DNA from: CAKRPJ01 sp934376955
GTDB taxonomy: Bacteria; Bacillota; Clostridia; Lachnospirales; Lachnospiraceae
Assembly (NCBI GenBank): GCA_934376955.1
Contig: CAKRPJ010000007.1
Span: 26,795-90,794 of the forward strand
DNA length: 64,000 nt
Direction: 5' to 3'
Shown piece by piece: positions 52,134-59,492 of the stretch. Position numbers and translations under genes: made by a program. The notes beneath the pieces are model-generated. The model did no database searches. It had not been told where the DNA came from and saw nothing but the letters and a program-made list of their open reading frames with translations. The first letter of the stretch is position 1, and the number at the start of each line of letters is the position of its first letter.

Positions 52134-52534
52134 TGAAAACATATATACTATTTGCAGGAGTGAATGGTGCGGGAAAATCTACACTTTATCAGGCGTTAGG
52201 TTCAGAAATTACAGATATGCCACGCATCAATACAGATGAAATTGTAAAGACATTTGGCGATTGGAAAAATTTTGATGATGTTATAAAGGCTGGAAAAATA
52301 GCCATTAAAAAGATTGAAGAAAATTTTTCTAAGGGAATTTCCTTTAATCAGGAAACAACATTGTGTGGTGCAAGCATCATAAAGAATATTCAGAAAGCGA
52401 AAAAACTGGGGTATACTGTTATTGTCCATTATGTTGGAATTGAGTCGGTAGAGCTTGCCAAGGAACGTATTAGGAAACACAACGGGAAATTGTTTTGGAT
52501 AAAATCTTCACAGCCTGACTGGTGCTTCTGCTAA
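52133..52534 (+). pseudogene. Zeta-toxin-like kinase, C-terminally truncated
   Basis: 133 residues from ATG 52133. FAGVNGAGKST is the Walker A, with MPRINTDEIV and SFNQETTLCG following, as in zeta toxin-type ATP-binding proteins that phosphorylate UDP-N-acetylglucosamine or similar. The frame stops after AKERIRKHNGKLFWIKSSQP, just where family members continue with another 60 or so residues. So the C-terminal part is missing and the gene is probably broken. An 11-base direct repeat CAGCCTGACTG (52511-52521, 52559-52569) lies around the stop. Confidence 0.65.
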
Positions 52535-52625
52535 GCGGATATATTTCGTACAATGAACCAGCCTGACTGTTTGTATATTTCTTTTCAATTTCCGCATACT
52601 ATCCATAAGACACATGATATGGAAA

Positions 52626-52664
52626 TGATGTTAAGAACCGGTAGGAGATATGACCTTAACATCA
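52626..52664 (+). promoter_or_regulatory. Hairpin in the spoVT leader
   Basis: TGATGTTAAG (52626-52635) and CTTAACATCA (52655-52664) are perfect 10-base arms with a 19-base loop, ending about 15 bases before the ribosome-binding site. It could be an operator or an mRNA structure. Confidence 0.5.
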
Positions 52665-52689
52665 GAAAGCAGTATGCAGGAGGAAGATT

Positions 52690-53238
52690 ATGAAAGCTAC
52701 AGGAATTGTGAGAAGGATCGATGATCTGGGGAGAGTGGTGATCCCGAAGGAGATCAGGAGGACACTCCGCTTAAGGGAGGGAACTCCGTTGGAAATCTTT
52801 ACGGATCGCGAAGGCGAGATCATTTTAAAGAAATACTCACCGATGATGGAGCTAAATGCGTTTGCGGCCCAGTATGCGGATGCGATGGCCCAGTCCACCG
52901 GTCTTATGGTCTGTATCACAGACCGGGATCAGGTGATAGCCGCAGCAGGAGGTGCAAAAAAGGAGCTGCTCCAGAAGCCGATCAGCAGACAGCTGGAAAA
53001 CGTGATACAGGAAAGAGCGACGATCCAGACCGGAAAAGACGGACGGACATATATACCGGTTGCGTTAGAGGATCCGGAAGGGATAACGGCACAGGTAGTA
53101 GCGCCGATCATCTGCGAGGGAGATGCGATAGGTGCTGTTATCATTATGAGCCGGGAGCCGAGAGCCAGATTTTCCGACGGAGAATTTCGGCTGGCCGTTA
53201 CGGCAGCAGGCTTTCTGGGAAGACAGATGGAAAGCTGA
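52690..53238 (+). CDS. spoVT: Stage V sporulation protein T
   Basis: 182 residues. The N-terminal AbrB-type swapped-hairpin DNA-binding domain (MKATGIVRRIDDLGRVVIPK, EIRRTLRLREGTPLEIF) is followed by a GAF-like C-terminal domain (about residues 55-180). SpoVT tunes SigG-dependent forespore genes. AGGAGGAAG precedes the ATG. It opens the conserved spoVT-mazG-rqcP-yabP-yabQ-divIC-spoIIE neighbourhood. Confidence 0.96.
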   Translation: MKATGIVRRIDDLGRVVIPKEIRRTLRLREGTPLEIFTDREGEIILKKYSPMMELNAFAAQYADAMAQSTGLMVCITDRDQVIAAAGGAKKELLQKPISRQLENVIQERATIQTGKDGRTYIPVALEDPEGITAQVVAPIICEGDAIGAVIIMSREPRARFSDGEFRLAVTAAGFLGRQMES

Positions 53239-53323
53239 AACTAATTAAAAATAGTCGAGTCAAAAGTTGAGTCAAAAGGCTGAGCCAAAGGAAAGAACAG
53301 ACGTAGCGTTTTAGCAGCTTTTC

Positions 53324-53332
53324 TGGTATACT
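53324..53332 (+). promoter_or_regulatory. Extended -10 promoter of the mazG gene
   Basis: TGGTATACT at 53324-53332, 28 bases before the ATG; no good -35. Confidence 0.5.
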
Positions 53333-53360
53333 GGACAAAAGAGCGGATGGAGGAAAAAGC

Positions 53361-53729
53361 ATGTATACCTTTGAAGATTTAAAAGAGATCGTAAAGAAGC
53401 TGCGTGCAGAAGACGGATGCCCGTGGGACAGGGTACAGACCCATGAATCCATGAAGCGTTATCTCGTAGAGGAATGTGCGGAAGTACTGGAAGCCATTGA
53501 CAATAAAGATGCCGAAAATCTCTGTGAGGAGCTGGGAGATGTCCTGTATCAGATCATGATACACAGTGAGATCGAAAAGGAAAAGGGAGAATTTGGCATC
53601 GATGATGTGGTGGACGGGATCTGCCGCAAGATGGTGCGGCGCCATCCGCGGGTATTCGGCGGCGAGGATGGGGAAAAAGCATTGTCATGGGAGGAAATAA
53701 AAGCTCTGGAGAAGAAATCCGGGAAGTAA
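53361..53729 (+). CDS. mazG: MazG-type nucleotide pyrophosphohydrolase (YabN C-terminal type)
   Basis: 122 residues, a single MazG domain. LRAEDGCPWDRVQTHESMKR begins it, EECAEVLEAI and EELGDVLYQIMIH hold the metal-binding Glu and Asp residues. It hydrolyses NTPs to NMPs. In Bacillus the equivalent YabN carries an extra N-terminal methyltransferase-like domain that is absent here. GGAGG precedes the ATG. A short purine-rich near-repeat (53730-53790) separates it from the next gene. Confidence 0.93.
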   Translation: MYTFEDLKEIVKKLRAEDGCPWDRVQTHESMKRYLVEECAEVLEAIDNKDAENLCEELGDVLYQIMIHSEIEKEKGEFGIDDVVDGICRKMVRRHPRVFGGEDGEKALSWEEIKALEKKSGK

Positions 53730-53883
53730 GCTGCGAAAAGGCTGCGAAAAGGCTGAGAAAATGCCACGGAAAGACTGCGAAAAGATCAGCGAAGAAAACT
53801 GACTTGCCCTCTTGTGTTTTAGTGAAGGGAACGATATAATATATCTGATATATGAGATTTAAATACACAGGGAGGGGATTCCA

Positions 53884-54177
53884 ATGAAAATCTATGATAC
53901 TGTAAAAAAAGAGGAGATCGAGATCAACGACTATAAAGAGCTGGTTAAGATCATGAAGGATGGCCGTCAGGTAGATCTGTACCTGAAAGAAAAGAAGTCC
54001 GACGATATGGGATATCTGACATGGGATGTTGAGCACTGGTCCAGCGTCAGCGATACACGTTTTATTCGCTGCTATTCTCTTGAGGGACGTGTTCTTGGCG
54101 ATTCCACAGGTCACAATATCTATGATCTGGAGAATGATTTCAAGCCGGAAGAAGCAGCAAAGATCGAATTAAGCTAA
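53884..54177 (+). CDS. Hypothetical 97-residue protein
   Basis: Not recognised. It starts MKIYDTVKKEEIEINDYKEL and is charged, with no membrane or signal segment. GGGAGGGG precedes the ATG. It sits between mazG and hup, where Bacillus has neither, and is followed by a terminator, so it is probably its own unit. The sequence looks like a small soluble protein. Confidence 0.7.
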   Translation: MKIYDTVKKEEIEINDYKELVKIMKDGRQVDLYLKEKKSDDMGYLTWDVEHWSSVSDTRFIRCYSLEGRVLGDSTGHNIYDLENDFKPEEAAKIELS

Positions 54178-54216
54178 AAAACGGTTTGACAAAGTATCGG
54201 AAAAGTATCGGAAAGC

Positions 54217-54248
54217 AGACGGCGGCACGAAAGAGCTGCCGTCTTTCT
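54217..54248 (+). terminator. Terminator before hup
   Basis: AGACGGC (54217-54223) and GCCGTCT (54238-54244) arms followed by TTCT. Confidence 0.75.
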
Positions 54249-54308
54249 GACTTTATGGGAAATTCCGATGAAGCTCCATACGATGGAGCTCCACACCCTA
54301 GAAAATCC

Positions 54309-54337
54309 TTGACAAAAAAAGCAGAAACATATATAAA
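54309..54337 (+). promoter_or_regulatory. Promoter of hup
   Basis: TTGACA (54309-54314), exactly 17 bases, TATAAA (54332-54337). A strong vegetative-type promoter, fitting a high-abundance protein. Confidence 0.88.
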
Positions 54338-54413
54338 TGTAAGGGTATAACGCATGTATTCCGTCAGATACGGATCCGGCGATGCGTAAGTCAATTATTA
54401 GGAGGAAATTTCA

Positions 54414-54689
54414 ATGAACAAGACAGAGTTAATTGCGGCAGTTGCAGAAAAGGCCGAGCTTTCCAAGAAAGATGCAGAAAAGGCTATTAAGGCTTTTACT
54501 GATGTAGTAGCAGAAGAATTAGTAAAGGGAGAAAAGATCCAGGTTGTAGGCTTCGGTACCTTCGAGGTTTCCGAGAGAGCAGCAAGAGAGGGAAGAAACC
54601 CGAAGACAGGCGAGAAGATGCCGATCGCTGCATCCAAATCTCCTAAGTTTAAAGCAGGAAAGGCCCTTAGAGACCAGGTTAATGCATAA
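54414..54689 (+). CDS. hup: DNA-binding protein HU
   Basis: 91 residues, the normal HU length. MNKTELIAAVAEKAELSKKD starts the dimerisation helices, and VGFGTFEVSERAAREGRNPK holds the beta-arm entry; the arm carries the GRNPKTG motif. It compacts DNA as a dimer. AGGAGG precedes the ATG. rqcP follows 82 bases later in the same direction, with no terminator seen between them. Confidence 0.97.
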   Translation: MNKTELIAAVAEKAELSKKDAEKAIKAFTDVVAEELVKGEKIQVVGFGTFEVSERAAREGRNPKTGEKMPIAASKSPKFKAGKALRDQVNA

Positions 54690-54771
54690 TTCACGCGGAT
54701 TCCTCCTAAAATGCGTTTCGTATTGCAGGGGGAATTTATCTATATAAGGGAAATATAAGGGAGAATATGAT

Positions 54772-55011
54772 ATGCGGCTGGATAAATATCTGAAGGTATC
54801 CCGGATCATTAAAAGAAGAACGGTAGCGAATGAAGCCTGTGACAGCGGCCGCGTAATGCTTAACGATAAGGTGGCAAGAGCCAGCGCCGAGGTAAAAGCT
54901 GGGGATGTAATAGAGATCGCCTTCGGCAATAAGTCTGTCAAGGTGCGTGTGACAAGCGTTCAGGAAACGATCCGCAAGGAAGACGCAAAGGAAATGTTTG
55001 AATATATTTAA
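54772..55011 (+). CDS. rqcP: S4-domain RNA-binding protein RqcP
   Basis: 79 residues, a single S4 domain (MRLDKYLKVSRIIKRRTVAN, RVMLNDKVARASAEVKAGD). This is RqcP (YabO) of the ribosome quality control pathway, which works with RqcH to add C-terminal alanine tails on stalled nascent chains. The position before yabP and yabQ is the same as in Bacillus. Confidence 0.93.
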   Translation: MRLDKYLKVSRIIKRRTVANEACDSGRVMLNDKVARASAEVKAGDVIEIAFGNKSVKVRVTSVQETIRKEDAKEMFEYI

Positions 55012-55109
55012 GATGAAGCGAGTTCTGTTCAGAAATGCAGCTCCATAAAGGAATAAATCCGGAAACCTCTTAATATACTGGATATAAAGTATATCAGGAG
55101 GTTTTTTTC

Positions 55110-55391
55110 ATGGAAGAAAAGCTGGGACTTTCCCATCAGGTCATACTGCATAACAGAGAAAAAGGAAATCTCACCGGAATTTTAGATGTGATCTCTTTTG
55201 ATGAAACCACGATCATACTGGATACGGACATGGGACTTCTTACCATAAAAGGAAAAGATCTCCATGTAAGCAGGCTCACATTGGACAAGGGAGAGATCGA
55301 TATTGAAGGGCGGACAGACAGTCTGGTCTACTCTGCCAATGAAAGCTACAGAAAGGCCGGTCAGTCCTTATTATCCCGGCTTTTTAAGTAG
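55110..55391 (+). CDS. yabP: Spore protein YabP
   Basis: 93 residues, YabP family: LGLSHQVILHNREKGNLTGI, then ETTIILDTDMGLLTIKGKDL. In Bacillus, YabP is needed for normal sporulation and cortex formation. AGGAGG lies seven bases before the ATG. Next is yabQ, nine bases after the stop. Confidence 0.9.
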   Translation: MEEKLGLSHQVILHNREKGNLTGILDVISFDETTIILDTDMGLLTIKGKDLHVSRLTLDKGEIDIEGRTDSLVYSANESYRKAGQSLLSRLFK

Positions 55392-55400
55392 GAGGGAGAT

Positions 55401-55769
55401 ATGAGTCTTTACATACAGCAGGAGGCCCGGCTGGCCGGTATAAGCTTTGTGCTGGGACTGGCGTTGATGGGAAGCTATGATCTTCTGCGGCTTTTCCGTT
55501 TCTTTGTGCCCCACAGTGATCTGTGGCGCGGGCTGGAGGATCTGGGCTTCTGGATCTATTGTGCAATCATGACCTTTTCCCTTTTATTTTATGCAAACAG
55601 CGGTATCCTAAGAGGTTATGTGATCATCAGTACCTTTTTCGGTATGTTTCTTTATGACAGATTTGTGAGCAGGAAGCTATTTGATCGTCTTTATAGCTTG
55701 AAAAAGTGGAAGATATGGATTAAAATGAAAATAAGACACGGGAAAAATCCGGAGAGTGGGAATCGATGA
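55401..55769 (+). CDS. yabQ: Spore cortex protein YabQ
   Basis: 122 residues with three hydrophobic spans (LAGISFVLGLALMGSYDLLR, DLGFWIYCAIMTFSLLFYAN, GYVIISTFFGMFLYDRF). Order and topology match YabQ, a membrane protein needed for cortex assembly. It overlaps divIC by four bases (ATGA). Confidence 0.88.
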   Translation: MSLYIQQEARLAGISFVLGLALMGSYDLLRLFRFFVPHSDLWRGLEDLGFWIYCAIMTFSLLFYANSGILRGYVIISTFFGMFLYDRFVSRKLFDRLYSLKKWKIWIKMKIRHGKNPESGNR

Positions 55770-56095
55770 TGAAAAATACAAACAGGGCAAGAAAAAGACA
55801 AAATAGAAACAGACTTGGAAACCAGTTGGCACTGGCAGGCATTATTGCCGTAGTGCTGAGCCTTGCTGTGGTCATTAATGTCAGTGCATCGTCCCTCCGG
55901 GAAAAGGATCTCGAATATCAGGCCCGTGAAGCAAGCCTGAATAAAACACTTTTAAAGGAACAGGCCCGCTCCGAGCAGCTGGAGGAGTACCGCGTCTATG
56001 TTCAGACAAAGCAGTATGTGGAAAAGATCGCAAAAGAAAAGCTGGGTCTGGTCAAAAAAGACGAGATATTGTTTAAAGCAGAAGAAAACCGATAG
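55766..56095 (+). CDS. divIC: Cell division protein DivIC/FtsB-like
   Basis: 109 residues: a short basic cytoplasmic part, one span (LALAGIIAVVLSLAVVINV), an extracytoplasmic coiled coil (SLREKDLEYQAREASLNKTL) and the EKIAKEKLGLVKKDEILFK end seen in FtsB/DivIC proteins. It forms the FtsL-DivIB-DivIC division complex. Coupled to yabQ. Confidence 0.92.
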   Translation: MMKNTNRARKRQNRNRLGNQLALAGIIAVVLSLAVVINVSASSLREKDLEYQAREASLNKTLLKEQARSEQLEEYRVYVQTKQYVEKIAKEKLGLVKKDEILFKAEENR

Positions 56096-56159
56096 AAAAT
56101 GTCGTTATGTTTTTTTAGCGGAGCGTTAAGATCCGACAAATATTTCCCTCTGATCTGTT

Positions 56160-56165
56160 TATAAT
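56160..56165 (+). promoter_or_regulatory. Promoter of spoIIE with possible Spo0A box
   Basis: TATAAT at 56160-56165 has a poor -35 at 17 bases. TGTCGGA on the minus strand (56132-56138) matches 6 of 7 bases of a 0A box. Spo0A-activated promoters often show this arrangement, but the match is weak. Confidence 0.45.
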
Positions 56166-56193
56166 ATGGTACGCAGGTTAGGAGGGATTTTTT

Positions 56194-57609
56194 GTGCTAA
56201 AAAAGCGGATAGTACATAAAGACATCACGGATATCAACATTTACACGGCAAAAAGGATCAGAGATATGGCGGAGTCCCTGAACGGGCTTGCAAAGACCTT
56301 TGGAAAGCTCAAGGGTGAGCCGGGCCTGACAAGGGAAGACGGGATCGCCGCCCTGGAGGCGGCATCGGCAATGGTCTGCGGGGAATGCGGAAGCTGCGGG
56401 ATTAGAAAAGAATGCAGACAGGAGCCGGAGGAGGAAAGCTATTTCCTTTATTATCTGCTGCGTACCTTTGAGAAAAAGGGCTGCGTGGACTACGAGGATA
56501 TGCCCAGACGTTTTTTGGAAACATGCCGGAAAAAGACAGACTATCTGGGGCAGCTCAACCGGAATCTGGGTCGGGCGACAATGAACCTGACATGGAAGAA
56601 CCGGTTTCTGGAAAGCTGTGATGTAGTTATGCTGCAGTTTCAGGACATCGCCGGTATTCTGGATGAGTTCTCCGCCCGGATGGAGCAGGCAGCCGATGTA
56701 ACATCAAAGTGGGAGGAGGAGCTCCGGGCAGCGCTTCGCAGGAGAAGGATTGCCGTGGAAAATCTGTTGATCCTGCAATATGAGGAACAGAGGCGGGAGC
56801 TATTTATAACGGCCCGGATGACAAACGGGCGGTGCATGACAGTCAGAGATGCCTCCGATGTGATCGGAAAGACCTTAAAGAGCAGCTGGAGCCCGGCCCG
56901 GGACGGAAAATGGATCATAACCAGAAATGAGGCACCCTTCCGCTTTGTGGAAAATGGAAAGTACCGGATGCTGTTTGGCTTTTCCCGCGTTGCAAGAGAG
57001 GGAGAGGAGATCTCCGGTGACAGCTATACATTTAAAGCCGGACTGCCGGGACAGGCCATTATGAGCTTGTCAGATGGGATGGGGAGCGGAAGAATGGCCA
57101 ATGAGGACAGCGAAAAGGTGATCGAATTAACAGAGCAGCTTTTAGGAACCGGCTTTTCGCCCCGGTCGTCGCTGAAGCTGGTGAACACGGTGCTTTTGCT
57201 AAACGGACAGAATGAGCGGCCGGCCACCTTTGACCTCTGCCTTGTGGATCTTTATTCGGGAACGGCTGAATTAATGAAGCTGGGGGCCTGTGCCTCCTTC
57301 CTGTTACGCCGTGACGAGGTCGAGGTTTTGGAATCAGGGCAGGTTCCGGCCGGCGTCCTGAATCCGGTCGAACCGGTGCTGCTGTCGAGAAAGCTGTGGG
57401 ACGGAGATCGGATCATTATAGTGAGCGACGGGATATTAGATGCCATGCCCGGTGAGGAAAAGGAGGAGGTGTTCCGGGATTTCCTTTCAGGTCTGCCGCA
57501 GACAGGCCCGCAGGAAACCGCAGAGCTTATTATGACCTTTGCCCTGTCACTGGACGAAGGCCCTAAGGATGATATGACCGTTCTGGTCGGAGGAATTTAC
57601 GGGAGATGA
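56194..57609 (+). CDS. spoIIE: SpoIIE-like PP2C phosphatase without the N-terminal membrane domain
   Basis: 471 residues from GTG 56194, after GGAGGG. Residues about 60-105 carry CGECGSCGIRKECRQ, a cysteine cluster. Residues about 250-470 are a PP2C domain: SGDSYTFKAG, LSDGMGSGRMANEDSE, LVDLYSGTAELMK, IVSDGILDAMPG and DDMTVLVGG. SpoIIE dephosphorylates SpoIIAA to activate SigF in the forespore. Bacillus SpoIIE is about 827 residues with ten membrane spans first; here no spans are seen and the upstream gap is only 98 bases, so the protein appears soluble. Confidence 0.88.
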   Translation: MLKKRIVHKDITDINIYTAKRIRDMAESLNGLAKTFGKLKGEPGLTREDGIAALEAASAMVCGECGSCGIRKECRQEPEEESYFLYYLLRTFEKKGCVDYEDMPRRFLETCRKKTDYLGQLNRNLGRATMNLTWKNRFLESCDVVMLQFQDIAGILDEFSARMEQAADVTSKWEEELRAALRRRRIAVENLLILQYEEQRRELFITARMTNGRCMTVRDASDVIGKTLKSSWSPARDGKWIITRNEAPFRFVENGKYRMLFGFSRVAREGEEISGDSYTFKAGLPGQAIMSLSDGMGSGRMANEDSEKVIELTEQLLGTGFSPRSSLKLVNTVLLLNGQNERPATFDLCLVDLYSGTAELMKLGACASFLLRRDEVEVLESGQVPAGVLNPVEPVLLSRKLWDGDRIIIVSDGILDAMPGEEKEEVFRDFLSGLPQTGPQETAELIMTFALSLDEGPKDDMTVLVGGIYGR

Positions 57610-57610
57610 T

Positions 57611-58960
57611 ATGGTGGACAGCTTTGAGGTAAAGCGTCGGGTAAAAGAATTTATAAGGGAAAACAAAATGCTTGAGGAGGGGGATGGCGTTCTCGCTGCG
57701 GTTTCCGGCGGGGCGGATTCTGTCTGCCTTCTTCTTGTTTTAAATGAATTGAAGGAGGAGCTGGGAATCCGTCTGGCGGCCTTTCACCTGAATCACGGCT
57801 TGAGAGGGGCGGAGGCAGATCGGGATGAGGACTATACGGAGAGGCTGTGCTGCGATCTGGAGGTTCCGTTTTATTCGGCCTGTGAGAAGGTCGCGGAATA
57901 TGCCCGGGACAATAAGCTCTCGGAGGAGGAGGCCGGAAGGAAGCTGCGCTATCTTCATCTGGAGAGGACGGCAGAGAAGCTTTCCTTTAACAGGATCGCC
58001 GTCGCCCACCACAGGGATGACAATGCAGAAACAGTCCTGTTAAACCTGTTTAGGGGCAGCGGGCTTCGCGGGCTGTCCGGGATCCGTCCGATCCGGGAAA
58101 ATATCGTGCGTCCGCTTTTATGCCTGTCCCGGAAAGAGATCATCGGATATCTTAAGGAAAAGGAGATCTCATGGTGTGAGGATTCCACAAACGGAGAAAA
58201 CCATTACGCCAGAAACAAAATACGGAATGAGCTGCTGCCGTGGATACAGTCCAATATCAACGAGGAGGCGGGGGAGCATATCTTAAATATGGCGCTTTTG
58301 GCCTCTGAGGCAGACGAATATTTTGCCCATCAGGCAGATATGCTTCTTTCAGAAGGGCCAAAAACCAGAATACGGACAGAGGTATTTGACCGCCAGCCGG
58401 AGGTGCTGAAAAAATATATTGTAAGGGCAATGGCGACAGCGGCCGGAAATAAAAAAGACCTGTCTGCACGGCATGTGGAGGCGGTCTGCTCCCTTAAGGG
58501 CCCGGGAAAGGGAACGGAGGCATATCTTACGGGAGGGCTGAAGGCAAGACGCGGGTATGAATTTTTAGAGCTCCTGCCGGCGCTTTCCGAGATCAAAGCA
58601 AAGGCGTTAGACAAAATTACAGTAAAAACCCGGCTGTTTCCATGGAAAAAAGACATGGAAATTCCGAAAAACCAGTATACGAAATGGTTTGACTATGATA
58701 GAATTAGGGGTGCGTTATCTATCAGAGGCAGGGAAAATGGCGACTATTTCCTGATCGGGAACGGAAAAAAGAAGCTTCTAAAGCGATTTTTCATTGACGA
58801 AAAAATACCGGAATCAGACCGGGCCGATATTCCCCTTCTGACGGAGGGAAGCCATGTGCTGTGGGTGATCGGATACCGCATCAGTGAATATTATAAAATA
58901 ACGGAAGATACAGTCAATGTATTGGAAGTGAGCATCTGCAAAGGAGAAGAAAATGGCTGA
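57611..58960 (+). CDS. tilS: tRNA(Ile)-lysidine synthase
   Basis: 449 residues. The PP-loop SGGADSVCLL (residues about 33-42) binds ATP, and a central domain and C-terminal substrate-binding domain (about 360-440, SIRGRENGDYFLI) follow. It converts C34 of the minor tRNA-Ile to lysidine so it reads AUA. The start is one base after the spoIIE stop, and it overlaps hpt by eight bases. Confidence 0.95.
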   Translation: MVDSFEVKRRVKEFIRENKMLEEGDGVLAAVSGGADSVCLLLVLNELKEELGIRLAAFHLNHGLRGAEADRDEDYTERLCCDLEVPFYSACEKVAEYARDNKLSEEEAGRKLRYLHLERTAEKLSFNRIAVAHHRDDNAETVLLNLFRGSGLRGLSGIRPIRENIVRPLLCLSRKEIIGYLKEKEISWCEDSTNGENHYARNKIRNELLPWIQSNINEEAGEHILNMALLASEADEYFAHQADMLLSEGPKTRIRTEVFDRQPEVLKKYIVRAMATAAGNKKDLSARHVEAVCSLKGPGKGTEAYLTGGLKARRGYEFLELLPALSEIKAKALDKITVKTRLFPWKKDMEIPKNQYTKWFDYDRIRGALSIRGRENGDYFLIGNGKKKLLKRFFIDEKIPESDRADIPLLTEGSHVLWVIGYRISEYYKITEDTVNVLEVSICKGEENG

Positions 58961-59477
58961 GGCAGTTCGTGTATTATTAAAGGAAGAAGAAGTAGAAAAA
59001 AGGATCTGCGAAGTAGCAGAGATGATCAACCGCGATTATGCAGGCAAGCAGGTTCATCTGATCTGTATTTTAAAGGGCGGTGTATTTTTCACCTGTGAGC
59101 TGGCAAAGAGACTGACGGTTCCGGTATCCATGGATTTCATGTCGGTATCCAGCTACGGCGGCGGCACAGAATCCTCCGGTGTGGTACGAATCATCAAGGA
59201 CCTGGACAACTCCATCGAGGGAAAGGACGTGCTGATCGTGGAGGACATTATCGACTCCGGAAGGACTCTTGCTTATCTGATCGAGATCTTAAAACAGAGA
59301 AATCCGGCATCCATCCATCTTTGCACTCTGCTCGACAAGCCGGAGCGCCGTGTCAAGAAGCAGGTTAAGGTTGATTATGTGTGCTTTACGATTCCGGACG
59401 AATTTGTTGTCGGTTACGGTCTGGACTATGACCAGAAATACCGCAATCTTCCGTATATCGGAGTAGTAGAACTGTAA
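58953..59477 (+). CDS. hpt: Hypoxanthine phosphoribosyltransferase
   Basis: 174 residues. The PRPP-binding motif VLIVEDIIDSGRTL (about residues 93-106) and the FMSVSSYGGG, LKGGVFFTCE motifs define a purine salvage enzyme making IMP or GMP from hypoxanthine or guanine. It lies between tilS and ftsH, the standard Firmicute order. Confidence 0.96.
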   Translation: MAEAVRVLLKEEEVEKRICEVAEMINRDYAGKQVHLICILKGGVFFTCELAKRLTVPVSMDFMSVSSYGGGTESSGVVRIIKDLDNSIEGKDVLIVEDIIDSGRTLAYLIEILKQRNPASIHLCTLLDKPERRVKKQVKVDYVCFTIPDEFVVGYGLDYDQKYRNLPYIGVVEL

Positions 59478-59492
59478 TAAGGAGGCAGCCAG

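Noticed and set aside
53730..53790. Purine-rich near-repeat CTGCGAAAAG after mazG
   Set aside because: Irregular short copies with no hairpin or ORF; it looks like simple-sequence drift.
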